From contig JANNMJ010000220.1 of the NCBI GenBank assembly GCA_031397815.1, positions 1 through 60,826 on the forward strand: a stretch of DNA of 60,826 nt, read 5' to 3'. Every line of letters starts with the position of its first letter. Position 1 is the first letter of the stretch. The notes under the pieces are model-generated. The model saw nothing but the letters and a program-made list of their open reading frames with translations, searched no databases and was not told the DNA's origin. This document shows, piece by piece, positions 8,551 through 17,839 of the stretch. The translations under genes were made by a program, and so were the position numbers. The stretch comes from JANNMJ01 sp031397815. GTDB taxonomy: Bacteria; Bacteroidota; Bacteroidia; Cytophagales; Hymenobacteraceae.

Positions 8551-8594
8551 AAAAAAATCCCCGCCCCGGCTGATTGCTGGGGCGGGGATTTTTA
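8551..8594. terminator. Bidirectional rho-independent terminator
   Basis: The stem aatccccgcccc / ggggcggggatt (8557-8590) has an A-run before it and a T-run after it, so it can end transcription from the plus-strand DUF4394 gene and from the convergent minus-strand lipoprotein gene. A smaller hairpin (ggccggttttctggcc) lies just before it. Confidence 0.9.
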
Positions 8595-8639
8595 CTTTTT
8601 GGGGAGCTTCTCTAGGAGCTTTTGATTCCGATTTCGATT

Positions 8640-9533
8640 CTATTGCGCCGTCAGGGTAATCGTTTCGGAGAGGTACGTGGGCTGCGCATCACGCGTAATG
8701 ACCAGATTGGTTGGGGTAAAAATCAGGATAGTCCACGGTTTCGCGGAAGTGGATGCGATTACTCCTCTTGATGAGGTTAAGTAGCGGCGCACTAGTCCAA
8801 ACGTCCAGTCACCGGAAATGGAGCGTGGCTCGGGCATATTGGTGGTCGGGGAGACACAAATCGACGTATTATCGTCGAGGTAATTCGTAAAGTCGGAGCT
8901 GAACTTGTAAATATCGTCGCGCACACACGCCGTCATAGTGGGGTAACGGTCGACATCAGGCCCGGTAGCGGGTGTATACTTCCACCCGGTAACGCGCCAG
9001 CCGCGCGTCCTGGTCAGCATACTGAGGCGAACTGGGTTGCGGTTCGGGTAATACGAGCTGACGGCTGTGTACGTCGCGCCCTGAACGGTGACTGGGCCAC
9101 GGATCTGGATCAGAGTATCGGAGACGGCCAGCACGTCGCTGGTGACTGTTTGGCCGTTCAGCACGGTCACGAGCTTTGATTCTGATTCGGTGAACGCCCA
9201 GGTGCCGGTTTTTTTACTCGGTTCGGTCGTGGTGCATTTGATATCGTTGGCGAGGACGTTGTACACGCCGTTATCGTAAAACTCAAAAACGTTATCGCGG
9301 TCGCACTCAGTCATAACAGACAAAAGCTCGGTCCGGGGCGCCCCACCGCCGACACTGACGCGCGTCGTCGACGTGACTTCTCCAAGCGCCCACTCCTGCC
9401 GACGCAGCATCTGGGTTTTGGGGAGGGCTACGGTGTTGTCGGGATCGTTTTTTTTAGAGCAGGCCGTTGCTGTCAGCAGCGCCAGAATACCCGCAGCAGC
9501 TAACGTGCGCGGTAAGAGGTGAGGGTAAGCCAT
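8640..9533 (-). CDS. Lipoprotein with two lipocalin-like repeats
   Basis: This is a 297-residue lipoprotein of unknown role, with signal peptide and lipobox LTATAC (Cys25). The mature part contains two copies of one pattern: a Trp-containing strand, then M..C.RD..(Y/F).F (TECDRDNVFEF near 75; TACVRDDIYKF near 205), a second Cys 20-25 residues on, then G.W.F (GTWAF, GDWTF). This spacing resembles the small lipocalin-like domains common in Bacteroidota lipoproteins; the Cys pair in each repeat could form a disulfide. It is a single gene with no functional neighbours. The family assignment is by pattern only. Confidence 0.72.
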   Translation of the reverse strand: MAYPHLLPRTLAAAGILALLTATACSKKNDPDNTVALPKTQMLRRQEWALGEVTSTTRVSVGGGAPRTELLSVMTECDRDNVFEFYDNGVYNVLANDIKCTTTEPSKKTGTWAFTESESKLVTVLNGQTVTSDVLAVSDTLIQIRGPVTVQGATYTAVSSYYPNRNPVRLSMLTRTRGWRVTGWKYTPATGPDVDRYPTMTACVRDDIYKFSSDFTNYLDDNTSICVSPTTNMPEPRSISGDWTFGLVRRYLTSSRGVIASTSAKPWTILIFTPTNLVITRDAQPTYLSETITLTAQ

Positions 9534-9668
9534 AGAATGGGGGGGATAGCGCAGAGCGGCTAAAAGGAGAGAAAATAAAACATGACCGTCGGATATTCGA
9601 GCGGTCTGGTAAAATTAGGGATTTATCACCAGTCCAGCGAGGAGGCTCACGCGAGGCTCACGCAAGGC

Positions 9669-11102
9669 TCAGGCCGACGGTGGCGCCTCGAAAGGCCACT
9701 GCTTGCTAGCGCGGCTTTTCAGCAGGAATACGCCCGTGCCGAGCGCCATCATCACGAGCGCCGCCCCTTGGAAGGGCAGCGTGAACGTGGGCGCTTCGGC
9801 CGGCCCGAACACGATGCCGCCTTCGATGCGGTAAAAGAGCCAGAGCCACACGGCCACCGCCAGGATCACGGGCAGCGGGTAGAGCGGCATCTTGAAGGGC
9901 AGCGAAGCGGAGCCGCGCCGGTAGCGCAGCACCATCAGCCCAATGGCCTGCCCGACGAACTGCACCAGAATCCGCATCGCGAGAATCGCTGAAATCACTT
10001 CCCCGAGCCGGAATAATAAGCTGAATACGAACCCCACGCCGCCCAGAATCAGCAGCGAGACGTGCGGGAATTTCTTGGTCGGATGCAGACGGCCGAAGAT
10101 TTCGAGGAACTCGCCATCCGCCGCCGCCGCGTACGGAATCCGCGAGTAGCCGAGCAGCACGGCAAACAGCGACGCGAACGCCACCAACAGCACCATCGCC
10201 GTGGCGATTTGCGCCGCGCCGTGGCCGTAGAGCCGCTCCACAAAAACGCTCACGATGAACTGCGACTTATCCGGCGCCCCGCCCGCCGCCGCCTGCCAAC
10301 CGCGCACCTCCTGCCACGTAATTACCGAGCCGACCGCCCAGTTCATCGCCAGATAGAGCGCCATGATGCCGAGGATACTCAGGAAAATAGCGCGCGGAAT
10401 ATTGCGCGACGGGTTCTTAATCTCCCCGCCGAGGTGGCAGACGTTGTAATAGCCGAGGTAAGAGTAAATCGTCTTGACGGTAGCCTGTCCGAGCGCCGCC
10501 GACAGCAGCACCGCCGGCAGCCCCTCCCCGATTCCGCCCGCCGGGAGCCACGCCACGGAATGCAGCGGATGCGTGACGCCGCCGAAAATCAGCCAGCCCA
10601 TCAGCGCCAAAACCGCCACCCACAGCACGACGCCCAAGCGCCCAATGTCCTCAATACGGCGGTACAGGAGCGCCACGATCAGCAGCACTACGCCGCCCGC
10701 CACAGCTTTCGGCTGCCACCAAGCGTCCATTGGCACCAGATAGCCGAAGTATTGGGCAAAACCGATAGCGCCCGACGCCAGCACCAGCGGCGCCTGCACG
10801 AGCGTCTGCCAGACGTAGAGAAACGACAACAACCGCCCCCAAGTCCGCTCGCCATACGCGAGCTTGAGGAACCGGTAGGAACCCCCGGCCTCCGGATGAG
10901 CCGCGCCCAGCTCGCTCCAAACCAGCCCATCAACCAGCGCAAGCGCCGCGCCGACGAGCCACGCCAGCAGGAAATTTGGTCCCATCATCCCCATCACCAG
11001 CGGCAACGTGACGAACGGGCCGATGCCCACCATATCAATCATATTGAGCGCCGTAGCGGGCAGCAAGCCTAAGCGACGGGGCAGGGGGGCGGTGGGGTCC
11101 AT
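9669..11102 (-). CDS. APC-superfamily amino acid permease
   Basis: This 477-residue inner-membrane transporter has about 12 hydrophobic segments. The start MDPTAPLPRRLG is chosen because the longer frame runs into a palindromic repeat. The N-terminus LGLLPATALNMIDMVGIGPF matches the conserved TM1 of the amino acid-polyamine-organocation family, in which a glycine-rich break binds the substrate carboxylate; GEIKNPSRNIPRAI is the typical loop before TM6-7. It probably moves an amino acid by proton symport or exchange, but the substrate cannot be told from sequence. Two palindromic repeats lie directly upstream. Confidence 0.88.
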   Translation of the reverse strand: MDPTAPLPRRLGLLPATALNMIDMVGIGPFVTLPLVMGMMGPNFLLAWLVGAALALVDGLVWSELGAAHPEAGGSYRFLKLAYGERTWGRLLSFLYVWQTLVQAPLVLASGAIGFAQYFGYLVPMDAWWQPKAVAGGVVLLIVALLYRRIEDIGRLGVVLWVAVLALMGWLIFGGVTHPLHSVAWLPAGGIGEGLPAVLLSAALGQATVKTIYSYLGYYNVCHLGGEIKNPSRNIPRAIFLSILGIMALYLAMNWAVGSVITWQEVRGWQAAAGGAPDKSQFIVSVFVERLYGHGAAQIATAMVLLVAFASLFAVLLGYSRIPYAAAADGEFLEIFGRLHPTKKFPHVSLLILGGVGFVFSLLFRLGEVISAILAMRILVQFVGQAIGLMVLRYRRGSASLPFKMPLYPLPVILAVAVWLWLFYRIEGGIVFGPAEAPTFTLPFQGAALVMMALGTGVFLLKSRASKQWPFEAPPSA

Positions 11103-11120
11103 TGTGAGGGTTGTGAGGGC

Positions 11121-11205
11121 TCCCACGAATTTCAGGAATTTTGACACGAATTTGTTCAGCAACAACCTGCTTGAATTCGTGTAAAATCTATGAAATTCGT
11201 GGGAG
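11121..11205. repeat. Palindromic intergenic repeat, copy 2
   Basis: The element begins tcccacgaatttcaggaatt and ends tgaaattcgtggga, followed by gatcaaa. It is nearly identical to copy 3 (11267-11351), 61 bp away, and related to copy 1 (934-1015). The arms are imperfect reverse complements around a short centre. Confidence 0.9.
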
Positions 11206-11266
11206 ATCAAATGCAAGCAAAAGCATTGAGAGCCGTGGTAGTAAGATCCACAGCCAAGAGTAAGAC

Positions 11267-11351
11267 TCCCACGAATTTCAGGAATTTTGACACGAATTTA
11301 CTCAGCAACAACCTGCTTGAATTCGTGTAAAATCTATGAAATTCGTGGGAG
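11267..11351. repeat. Palindromic intergenic repeat, copy 3
   Basis: This is an 85-bp element almost identical to copy 2, in the same orientation and also followed by gatcaaa. It lies just beyond the stop codon of ispF. The two near-identical copies suggest recent duplication or repeated insertion of a mobile palindrome. Confidence 0.9.
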
Positions 11352-11368
11352 ATCAAACCCAGACGAAA

Positions 11369-11848
11369 TCAATCCTTCAGAATCAGGACGGTAGCATAAG
11401 CCGCCACGCCCTCACGCCGCCCCACGAAGCCGAGCTTTTCGGTGGTGGTGGCTTTGATGGAGACTTGGTCGGCCTCGACGCCCATCACTTCCGCAATGCA
11501 CGCCTGCATGGCGGGGATGTGGGGGTTAACTTTCGGCGCTTCCAGACAAACCGTGGAGTCGATGTTGCCCAGCCGCCAACCGCGCTCGCGCAGCAGCGTC
11601 ATCACGCCGGCGAGGAGCTTTTTTGAGTCGATGCCCTTGTACTGCGGGTCGGTATCGGGGAAATGGAAGCCGATATCGCGCAGGTTGGCGGCGCCGAGGA
11701 GCGCGTCGCAGATGACGTGGAGGAGCACGTCGGCGTCGGAATGGCCGAGGGCGCCGTGCGTGTGCGGCACCTCAATGCCGCCGAGCCAGAACGGCAAGCC
11801 CGGCTGCAATTGGTGAACGTCGTAGCCGAAGCCGGTACGGATGGTCAT
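11369..11848 (-). CDS. ispF: 2-C-methyl-D-erythritol 2,4-cyclodiphosphate synthase
   Basis: This 159-residue cytosolic enzyme of the MEP isoprenoid pathway converts CDP-methylerythritol 2-phosphate into the cyclic diphosphate with release of CMP. Signatures are GFGYDVHQL at the N-terminus (metal-ligand Asp and His), HSDADVLLHVICDALLGA (third metal ligand), DIGFHFPDTDPQYKGIDS and the C-terminal TTTEKLGFVGR. The length is exactly that of the family. A longer upstream frame overlaps ftcD and is not used. It starts 55 bp after the ftcD stop and is probably co-transcribed with it, a pairing without obvious metabolic logic. Confidence 0.97.
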   Translation of the reverse strand: MTIRTGFGYDVHQLQPGLPFWLGGIEVPHTHGALGHSDADVLLHVICDALLGAANLRDIGFHFPDTDPQYKGIDSKKLLAGVMTLLRERGWRLGNIDSTVCLEAPKVNPHIPAMQACIAEVMGVEADQVSIKATTTEKLGFVGRREGVAAYATVLILKD

Positions 11849-11903
11849 TGGAAAGGCGATTTTTGATGGTTGATTCGGTGGAAGCGCGAGCAGGCGCGGG
11901 GAG

Positions 11904-13571
11904 TTACATCCCCAATTTCTGCCGCACCACGGCCAGAATCTCTCCTTCCCGCCGCTCAGCTTCGGCCAGCATTTGCGCGGCGCGGGCCAAGGCATCGGCT
12001 TTGAAATCGGCGTCTTCCAAATCCCCCACGTTGACCTGCACGTTGAGCGCGGCGCCCAACACGGCCGTGCGGGCACAAGCGGCGCCCACGCCCGCATCGG
12101 TCACGGAGGACGGCTGCCCGTCGCGCGCCATCGCCTCGATGACGTCCATACTCGCCAGCGCTTCTTCCATTACGCGGAGGGGCGTTTCGATGGCGCCCTT
12201 CGTGGCAGCCTGAATGGCGGCTTTGCGGGCGGCTTTTTCGGCGTCCGATTTATTCGGCATTCCGAAGCACGCCATAATCTGATTGAACGCGGCGGTATCG
12301 GCATCGACGAGCGCCAGCAGGGCGTCTTTGCGCCGTTGGCCGTGCGCGGCGTGGTCGGAGAAGAAGGCCCAGCGGTCGTCCCAGCCGCGCTTGTGTGCGC
12401 TCAGGTTCGCCACCATCGTGCCGAGGGCGGCGCCCAACGCACCAACCGCCGCCGCAATAGACCCACCGCCGGGAGCTGGCGATTCGGAAGCCGTCTCGTC
12501 GGCAAGCGCCGCCAAGCTCATCGAAACCAAGCGACGCGCCGCGCCACCGTCGGCTTGGCGCATCTTATACTCGATGACGCGCTCCTGCGCATCGAACGGC
12601 GCCAGCTCATCCAGCCCGAGGGAGCGGACGGCGATTTTCACCAGCTCCGCCTCGCTCACGCCGACCGAACGCTGCTGTTTCTCCAGAAAATACCGCCCTG
12701 CATCAAGGAGCGAATTCAGCGGCACCAATCCCACCAGCTCGGAGCCGGTGACGCGGATGCCACGCGCATCGGCAGCCTTCACCGCCGTATCAAACGCCTC
12801 GTGGACGGGCGTAATGCGGATATTCGTGAGGTTCAGACTGACCTGCGCAATGCCGTATTCCTCAATAAACCAGCCGATGCCTTTGACGCTCTTGAGCAGT
12901 CCCGGCTGCGTGGTGGTGGTGCCGTCGGGGTTTTTGGTCGAGCGGCCCGACTCGCGCAAATCGAACGCGATGGCGTTGGCGCGGCGGGTGGACGTGGTGT
13001 TGAGGTTGATGTTGTAGGCGACGAGGAAGTCGCGGGCACCGATGACCGTGGCGCCCGCCCCGGCGTTGAACGTGGCAGGACCGAAATCGGGCTTCCAGCG
13101 CGGGTCTTGCAGCTTCGCTTCCAGCCCTTCGTACTCCCCGGCGCGGACGGTGCTCAGGTTACGGCGCTCGTCGGAGGTGGCGGCTTCTTCGTAGAAATAG
13201 CCGCTCAGGCCCAGCTCCTGCCCCACCCGCTCGCCGAGCTGCCGGGCGTATTGGGCAGCTTCGGCCATCGTCAGGCCCGAAATCGGCACCATTGGGCAAA
13301 CGTCGGTCGCGCCCATCCGGGGGTGCTCGCCGGTGTGGTGGCGCATATCAATCACCTCGGCGGCTTTCTTGATAGCCCGAAACGCCGCTTCCACCACCGC
13401 TTCCGGCTCCCCTACGAACGTCACGACCGTTCGGTTCGTCGCGCGTCCCGGGTCGACGTTGAGCAGCCGAACGCCGTCCACGGCTTCAATCTCAGCGGTA
13501 ATGAGGGCGATTTTGGCGAGGTCGCGGCCTTCCGAGAAATTCGGTACGCATTCGAGCAAACGGGTGGTCAT
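11904..13571 (-). CDS. ftcD: Bifunctional glutamate formimidoyltransferase / formimidoyl-THF cyclodeaminase
   Basis: This 555-residue cytosolic enzyme of histidine degradation transfers the formimino group from N-formiminoglutamate to tetrahydrofolate and then deaminates it to methenyl-THF. The transferase domain (about 1-330) begins LLECVPNFSEGRD and contains HTGEHPRMGATDVCP with the catalytic His region. The cyclodeaminase domain (about 345-555) has SPAPGGGSIAAAVGALGAAL and NVQVNVGDLED. Both domains are intact and of normal length. No other hut genes are in the window, so it is separated from the rest of the pathway here; ispF follows. Confidence 0.95.
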   Translation of the reverse strand: MTTRLLECVPNFSEGRDLAKIALITAEIEAVDGVRLLNVDPGRATNRTVVTFVGEPEAVVEAAFRAIKKAAEVIDMRHHTGEHPRMGATDVCPMVPISGLTMAEAAQYARQLGERVGQELGLSGYFYEEAATSDERRNLSTVRAGEYEGLEAKLQDPRWKPDFGPATFNAGAGATVIGARDFLVAYNINLNTTSTRRANAIAFDLRESGRSTKNPDGTTTTQPGLLKSVKGIGWFIEEYGIAQVSLNLTNIRITPVHEAFDTAVKAADARGIRVTGSELVGLVPLNSLLDAGRYFLEKQQRSVGVSEAELVKIAVRSLGLDELAPFDAQERVIEYKMRQADGGAARRLVSMSLAALADETASESPAPGGGSIAAAVGALGAALGTMVANLSAHKRGWDDRWAFFSDHAAHGQRRKDALLALVDADTAAFNQIMACFGMPNKSDAEKAARKAAIQAATKGAIETPLRVMEEALASMDVIEAMARDGQPSSVTDAGVGAACARTAVLGAALNVQVNVGDLEDADFKADALARAAQMLAEAERREGEILAVVRQKLGM

Positions 13572-13640
13572 GGGGGGCGGGGAAGTTGACGATGGGAGAG
13601 GAAAAACGGGGAAACGGGAGCGCCAAAGCGGTCGACAAAA

Positions 13641-14195
13641 CTAGCTGCTTAGGCCCGTCGGCAGCTCAAAGCTCAGCTCGTCGAGGCGGTAGGTGCGGGT
13701 GCGGAGCTGCCGCAGCCAATCGGCGATTTCAGCGTCGTAATCGAGCCAAAGGTCTTCGTGCAGATACTTCTGAATGAGCTTGATGACCTTCACCACCAGC
13801 TTCGCGACCGCCTTATAAAAAAGCGTATAATGCGAATCGAGCTGGCCGGAATAATTATCGAACAGCTCGCGCAGCAGATACGCGTACAGGTCGATTTCAA
13901 GCTGCCGCTCCCCGGTAATCCGCCGCCCGTAATTGATTTCGGCCGTCGCCTTCTTGAGTGCCTTCGTCAGCAGCCGCGCCAATTGGTAGCCGGTCAGGCT
14001 GGTGAGCAAATCGTGAATGCGGCCGGTAATGGCCTCATACACCGTATCGCGCGTGACGGCGGGCAGCAGCTCATACGCAAGCGTAGCGCGCCACTCCGCA
14101 TCGCGCCGGATGGAGCGCAGCAGCAGCGCATCTTTCTCCTTATCAGAGAGCTTACGCAGCGCGGCGCGCAAATGGGCGGCATCAAAATCAGGCAT
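13641..14195 (-). CDS. Conserved-looking cytoplasmic protein of unknown function
   Basis: This 184-residue protein has no signal peptide or membrane segment. It is strongly helical and charged: LRKLSDKEKDALLLRSIRRD at the N-terminus, then LTGYQLARLLTKALKKATAEI, LYAYLLRELFDNYSGQLDS and a C-terminal segment rich in Lys and Leu. I do not recognise a family. Codon use and GC look like the neighbours. It lies 69 bp upstream of ftcD on the same strand and 86 bp downstream of an S9 peptidase, so it could belong to the same transcript. Confidence 0.7.
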   Translation of the reverse strand: MPDFDAAHLRAALRKLSDKEKDALLLRSIRRDAEWRATLAYELLPAVTRDTVYEAITGRIHDLLTSLTGYQLARLLTKALKKATAEINYGRRITGERQLEIDLYAYLLRELFDNYSGQLDSHYTLFYKAVAKLVVKVIKLIQKYLHEDLWLDYDAEIADWLRQLRTRTYRLDELSFELPTGLSS

Positions 14196-14281
14196 AAGAA
14201 ATCAATCAGCCAGAGAATCAGAAATCAGTGCGTCAGCGAATCAGAAAATCATCAAAATCAAAAAATCCGCTAAATCTGCGA
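14196..14281. repeat. AT-rich low-complexity intergenic repeat
   Basis: This short gap contains tandem-like words (aatcagaaatcag, aatcagaaaatcatcaaaat, ccgctaaatctgcgatca) quite unlike the GC-rich neighbours. It has the look of a dispersed intergenic repeat, but no second full copy is present in the window. Confidence 0.5.
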
Positions 14282-16528
14282 TCACAGGTTCGCATCAAAA
14301 TAATTCGTCACTTTCTGCATCAGATGCACCCGGTCTTTCCCGCGCACATTATGCGGGTGACCGGGGTACACGAAGTAATCGAGCTGCACGCCCTCATCGA
14401 CGCATTTCTTGACATACGCCAAGCTCTGCTGCCACACCACCACGTCGTCGACGGTGCCGTGAATCATCAGGAGCTTGTTTTTGAGATTCGGGACGTAGTT
14501 GAGGAGCGAGGCGGTTTTGTAGCCTTCCGGGTTTTCCTGCGGCGTGTCCATATACCGCTCGGTGTACATCACTTCGTAGAATTTCCAATCGATGACGGGG
14601 CCACCCGCTACGCCGGCTTTGAACGTGTTGGCGGGCGTGCGGGTGAGCAAGCTGGTGGTCATAAAACCGCCGAAGCTCCAGCCGTGGACGCCGATTCGGG
14701 CGCCATCCACGTAGGGGAGCGTTTTCAGGTAATCGACGCCTTTGAGCTGGTCGGCCATTTCGGCGGTGCCGAGCTGTCGGAAAGTGGCTTGCTCGAATTT
14801 CAGCCCCCGGTTACCCGACCCACGCGAATCGACAGTGAACACTACGTAGCCTTTTTGCGCCATCAGGTGCATCCAGAGGTTGCCGCCGCCGAGCCACGAA
14901 TCGGTCACGAGCTGCACGTGCGGCCCGCCGTAGACGTAAATCACGACCGGGTATTTCTTCTGCGGATCGAAATTGGGCGGCGTGATGAGACGGCAGTAGA
15001 GGTCGGTTTGGCCATCGGCGGCTTTGATGGGGAAGAGCCGCATCTCGCCGAGGGCGTAGGCGCTGGTGGGGTCGTCGGCTTTGAGGAGCAGGCGTTTCGG
15101 CTTGGCCGTCGCGCATTCGATGGCGCGGATGGTGCGCGGCGACACGCTCGACGAGAAATTATCGAGCAGGAACCGGCCGTCGTCGCTGATTTGGGTGGTG
15201 TGCGTGCCGGTGCCCTGCGTGATTTTGCGCGGCTCGCCGCCGCTCAGGTCCACGGCGTAGGTGTGGCGTTCGAGGGGCGAATCGGCGGTGCCGCTGTAAT
15301 AGGCGCGCTGGCCTTTAGTGTCGAAGCCGAGCAGGTCGGTCACTTCCCACTCGCCGCGCGTTAGCTGGCGGATGAGCTTGCCGCTGGTGTCATATAAGTA
15401 CAGGTGCCGAAAACCATCGCGGCGCGACTGCCACACGAACTGCCCCGGCTTGCCCGGCACGAAGCTCAGGCCGTGCTCCGGTTCCGAGTAGCGGCTGTCT
15501 TTTTCCTCGAACAGCGTCTTCATAAACGCGCCCGTGGTGGCGTCGTACTGATTCAGCTTCAGCTCATTCTGCCCCCGATTGACGACGGCGATGTAAATCG
15601 ACTTCTCATCCGGCGCCCACGAGATATTCGTCAGGTATTGCTCCGCTGGCTCGCCGGTTTGCAGGAAAACGGTCTTTTTCGAAGCCAAATCATACACGCC
15701 CACCGTGACGTGGTGGCTCTTGCCGCCCGCCATCGGGTATTTAATCGCCTTCTCAGCGGCCGGGAGCGGCGTAATATCCACGAGCGGATAATCGGTGACC
15801 ATCGTCTGGTCCATCCGGTAAAACGCCAGTCGGCGGCCCGACTCGCTCCAAAACGTGCCCTTCGTAATACCGAACTCCGAGCGGTGCGCCGCCTGCCCGT
15901 TCACGATAGCCGAATTGGTTTCCGTCGTGACGGCCACATTATCCCCCGCGCCGCCGCCGCTGACGTACAGGTTTTGCGCCTGCGTGTAGGCCACGCGCGT
16001 GCCCGTGGGGTCGGCGTCGACGTTATCGCCGTCGGCGTTCCACGCGGCCAAGCGGGTGGCTTTGCCGGTTTTGGGGTCGAAATGGTAGAGCGCCGAGCCG
16101 GTGTTCACGGCCAGCTTGCCGCCCGGGAGCCAGCGCGTGTTGCCGAAGCCGAGGGCTTTGGGGTCGGCGGCGCCAGCATCGGTCATCGCCTGCCGAAAAG
16201 CGGCTTTTCCGACTACTACTTTCTCGTCGGTGCCGTCGGGCGTGCCCATCACCAACTCTTCTTTATCGCCTTCGCCGCGCACCCACGCCACGTTGGCGGT
16301 GCCGGGGAGGAAGGCGAGGCCGGGCAGATTTTTCGGCATCAGACCACGCGCCAGCACGGCTTCGGCCATCGTGAGCGTTTTTTTCTGCTGTTGGCCGGGG
16401 GCAGCCGGAACGGAAGTGGCAGCAGCCGGAGCCGCCGCTTGCTGGGCCACGGCGGCGCCCACGGGCACGCTCAGCACCCACGCGGCAGCCAACGCCCGCG
16501 TGACGGGCCGAAAGGCGGAAAAAATCAT
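14282..16528 (-). CDS. Secreted S9-family (DPP IV-like) prolyl oligopeptidase
   Basis: This 748-residue exported serine peptidase has a signal peptide with cleavage near VAQQ, a DPP IV-type beta-propeller (about 110-480) and an alpha/beta-hydrolase domain (about 510-748). The catalytic triad is visible: Ser618 in GWSFGG, Asp about 694 in HGTVDDVV and His about 724 in YPGHPHN. VIYVYGGPHVQLV upstream forms the oxyanion region. It probably trims dipeptides from imported peptides in the periplasm, as DPP IV homologues of Bacteroidota do. It is divergent from clpS. Confidence 0.94.
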   Translation of the reverse strand: MIFSAFRPVTRALAAAWVLSVPVGAAVAQQAAAPAAATSVPAAPGQQQKKTLTMAEAVLARGLMPKNLPGLAFLPGTANVAWVRGEGDKEELVMGTPDGTDEKVVVGKAAFRQAMTDAGAADPKALGFGNTRWLPGGKLAVNTGSALYHFDPKTGKATRLAAWNADGDNVDADPTGTRVAYTQAQNLYVSGGGAGDNVAVTTETNSAIVNGQAAHRSEFGITKGTFWSESGRRLAFYRMDQTMVTDYPLVDITPLPAAEKAIKYPMAGGKSHHVTVGVYDLASKKTVFLQTGEPAEQYLTNISWAPDEKSIYIAVVNRGQNELKLNQYDATTGAFMKTLFEEKDSRYSEPEHGLSFVPGKPGQFVWQSRRDGFRHLYLYDTSGKLIRQLTRGEWEVTDLLGFDTKGQRAYYSGTADSPLERHTYAVDLSGGEPRKITQGTGTHTTQISDDGRFLLDNFSSSVSPRTIRAIECATAKPKRLLLKADDPTSAYALGEMRLFPIKAADGQTDLYCRLITPPNFDPQKKYPVVIYVYGGPHVQLVTDSWLGGGNLWMHLMAQKGYVVFTVDSRGSGNRGLKFEQATFRQLGTAEMADQLKGVDYLKTLPYVDGARIGVHGWSFGGFMTTSLLTRTPANTFKAGVAGGPVIDWKFYEVMYTERYMDTPQENPEGYKTASLLNYVPNLKNKLLMIHGTVDDVVVWQQSLAYVKKCVDEGVQLDYFVYPGHPHNVRGKDRVHLMQKVTNYFDANL

Positions 16529-16639
16529 CAGTCGCTACTGAAAAAAGGACGGGGACGGAATCTGGTCAGCACCATCGGCGTTATGCTCCGACGGCCCAAC
16601 CGAGGCCGAAAATTACGCCATTCGCGTCGCCAAAGCCGT

Positions 16640-16647
16640 TATCTTTG
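16640..16647 (+). promoter_or_regulatory. TAnnTTTG -7 promoter box for clpS
   Basis: TATCTTTG matches the Bacteroidota -7 consensus and lies 35 bp before the clpS ATG, giving a short leader. No clear -33 box is seen. Confidence 0.55.
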
Positions 16648-16682
16648 CAGCCCCGTAGTCTACAAGCAGTTAGCCAGCCGTC

Positions 16683-17006
16683 ATGTACCCGTTCCACCCG
16701 ATGCCGATGTTCCCACAGCTTACCACCGCCCCCAAGCCCTGGCAGATTGAGGAAGACGACGTCGCCGTGCTCGACGCGCCCGAAGATCCGCGCCAGCTCG
16801 TGGTGTATAATGATGAGGTGAATACCTTCGAGCACGTCATCCGCACGCTCATCGACGTCTGCGGCCACTCGCCCGAACAGGCTGAGCAATGCACGATGCT
16901 GATTCATTACAAGGGCAAATGCTCGGTCAAGCTCGGCTCTTACACGGAGCTGGTGCCGCGCTGCTCGGCCATCCACGACCGGGGTATTTCGGCGGATATC
17001 GAGTAG
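16683..17006 (+). CDS. clpS: ATP-dependent Clp protease adaptor ClpS
   Basis: This 107-residue adaptor delivers N-degron substrates (N-terminal Leu, Phe, Tyr, Trp) to ClpAP-type proteases. The core has the family signature VVYNDEVNTFEHVIRTLIDV, followed by EQAEQCTMLIHYKGKCSVKL; the Asn-Asp pair is in the substrate pocket. The N-terminal tail (about 1-35) is long and acidic, as in ClpS proteins where it enters the ClpA ring. It precedes recR on the same strand, separated by 173 bp with an imperfect inverted repeat. Confidence 0.93.
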   Translation: MYPFHPMPMFPQLTTAPKPWQIEEDDVAVLDAPEDPRQLVVYNDEVNTFEHVIRTLIDVCGHSPEQAEQCTMLIHYKGKCSVKLGSYTELVPRCSAIHDRGISADIE

Positions 17007-17179
17007 TTTTTGGTTTTCAGTTTACCGTTTTTGGGGTTGTAGTAAGTGGTTATCAGTTGATGGGAGTGGTTTTTTGGGATGTGCCTCATCCTGAGATGCG
17101 CTAAATCAGCCGCCCTTTTCCCAAAACCCCCTAACCGATAATCAAAAACCGTAAACCAAAAATCGAAAACCAACCCTAA
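17007..17179. repeat. Imperfect inverted repeat between clpS and recR
   Basis: The left half contains ggttttcagtttaccgtttt and the right half contains its partial reverse complement (aaaaaccgtaaaccaaaaat). A second pair (ttttttggga / cccaaaa) lies inside. The AT-rich composition differs from the genes on either side. It is a possible palindromic element or terminator remnant. Confidence 0.5.
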
Positions 17180-17788
17180 ATGGAATTTCCTTCCAAGCTG
17201 ATAGAATCGGCTGTTGAGGAGCTGGCGAAATTGCCGGGCGTAGGACGCAAAACCGCTCTCCGCTTAACCCTGCACCTGTTGCGTGGCGAAGAAGCTGGCA
17301 CCATTGCCCTCTCTGAGGCCCTGACTCGCATGCGCCTCGGCGTTACGTATTGCGTGCAATGCCACAACATTGCCGATACGCCCGTCTGCGATATCTGCGC
17401 AAACCCGCTGCGCGACCGCTCGCTGGTGTGCTGCGTGAGCGATATCCGCGACGTAATCGCCATCGAAAACACCGGTCAGTACCGCGGCCTGTATCACGTC
17501 TTGGGCGGCGTCATCTCGCCGCTGGAAGGCATCGGCCCAAGCGACCTCAACATCCCGACGCTCTTGGAGCGCGTGGGTGGCCCGGAAGCAGAAGTCCGCG
17601 AAGTCATCCTCGCCCTCTCCCCCACCATGGAAGGCGACACGACGAGCTTCTACCTCACCCGCAAGCTGCGCGATGGCGGCGTAAAAGTGACATCCATCGC
17701 GCGCGGCGTACCCGTGGGCGGCGAGCTGGAATACACCGACGAAATCACCCTCGGCCGCTCCATAGTGGAGCGGACTTCGCAGGGTTGA
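17180..17788 (+). CDS. recR: Recombination mediator protein RecR
   Basis: This 202-residue protein acts with RecO (and RecF) to load RecA at single-stranded gaps. The N-terminal helix-hairpin-helix PGVGRKTALRL is followed by a four-Cys zinc finger, CVQCHNIADTPVCDIC (about 58-73), a Toprim domain with VVSDIRDVIAIE-type acidic residues, and the C-terminal SIARGVPVGGELEYTDEITL. Length and all signatures are normal. Confidence 0.97.
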   Translation: MEFPSKLIESAVEELAKLPGVGRKTALRLTLHLLRGEEAGTIALSEALTRMRLGVTYCVQCHNIADTPVCDICANPLRDRSLVCCVSDIRDVIAIENTGQYRGLYHVLGGVISPLEGIGPSDLNIPTLLERVGGPEAEVREVILALSPTMEGDTTSFYLTRKLRDGGVKVTSIARGVPVGGELEYTDEITLGRSIVERTSQG

Positions 17789-17839
17789 TTGAGGTTTTTG
17801 AGGTTTATTTTCGATCTGAAACTCGCCTGAAATCAATGC

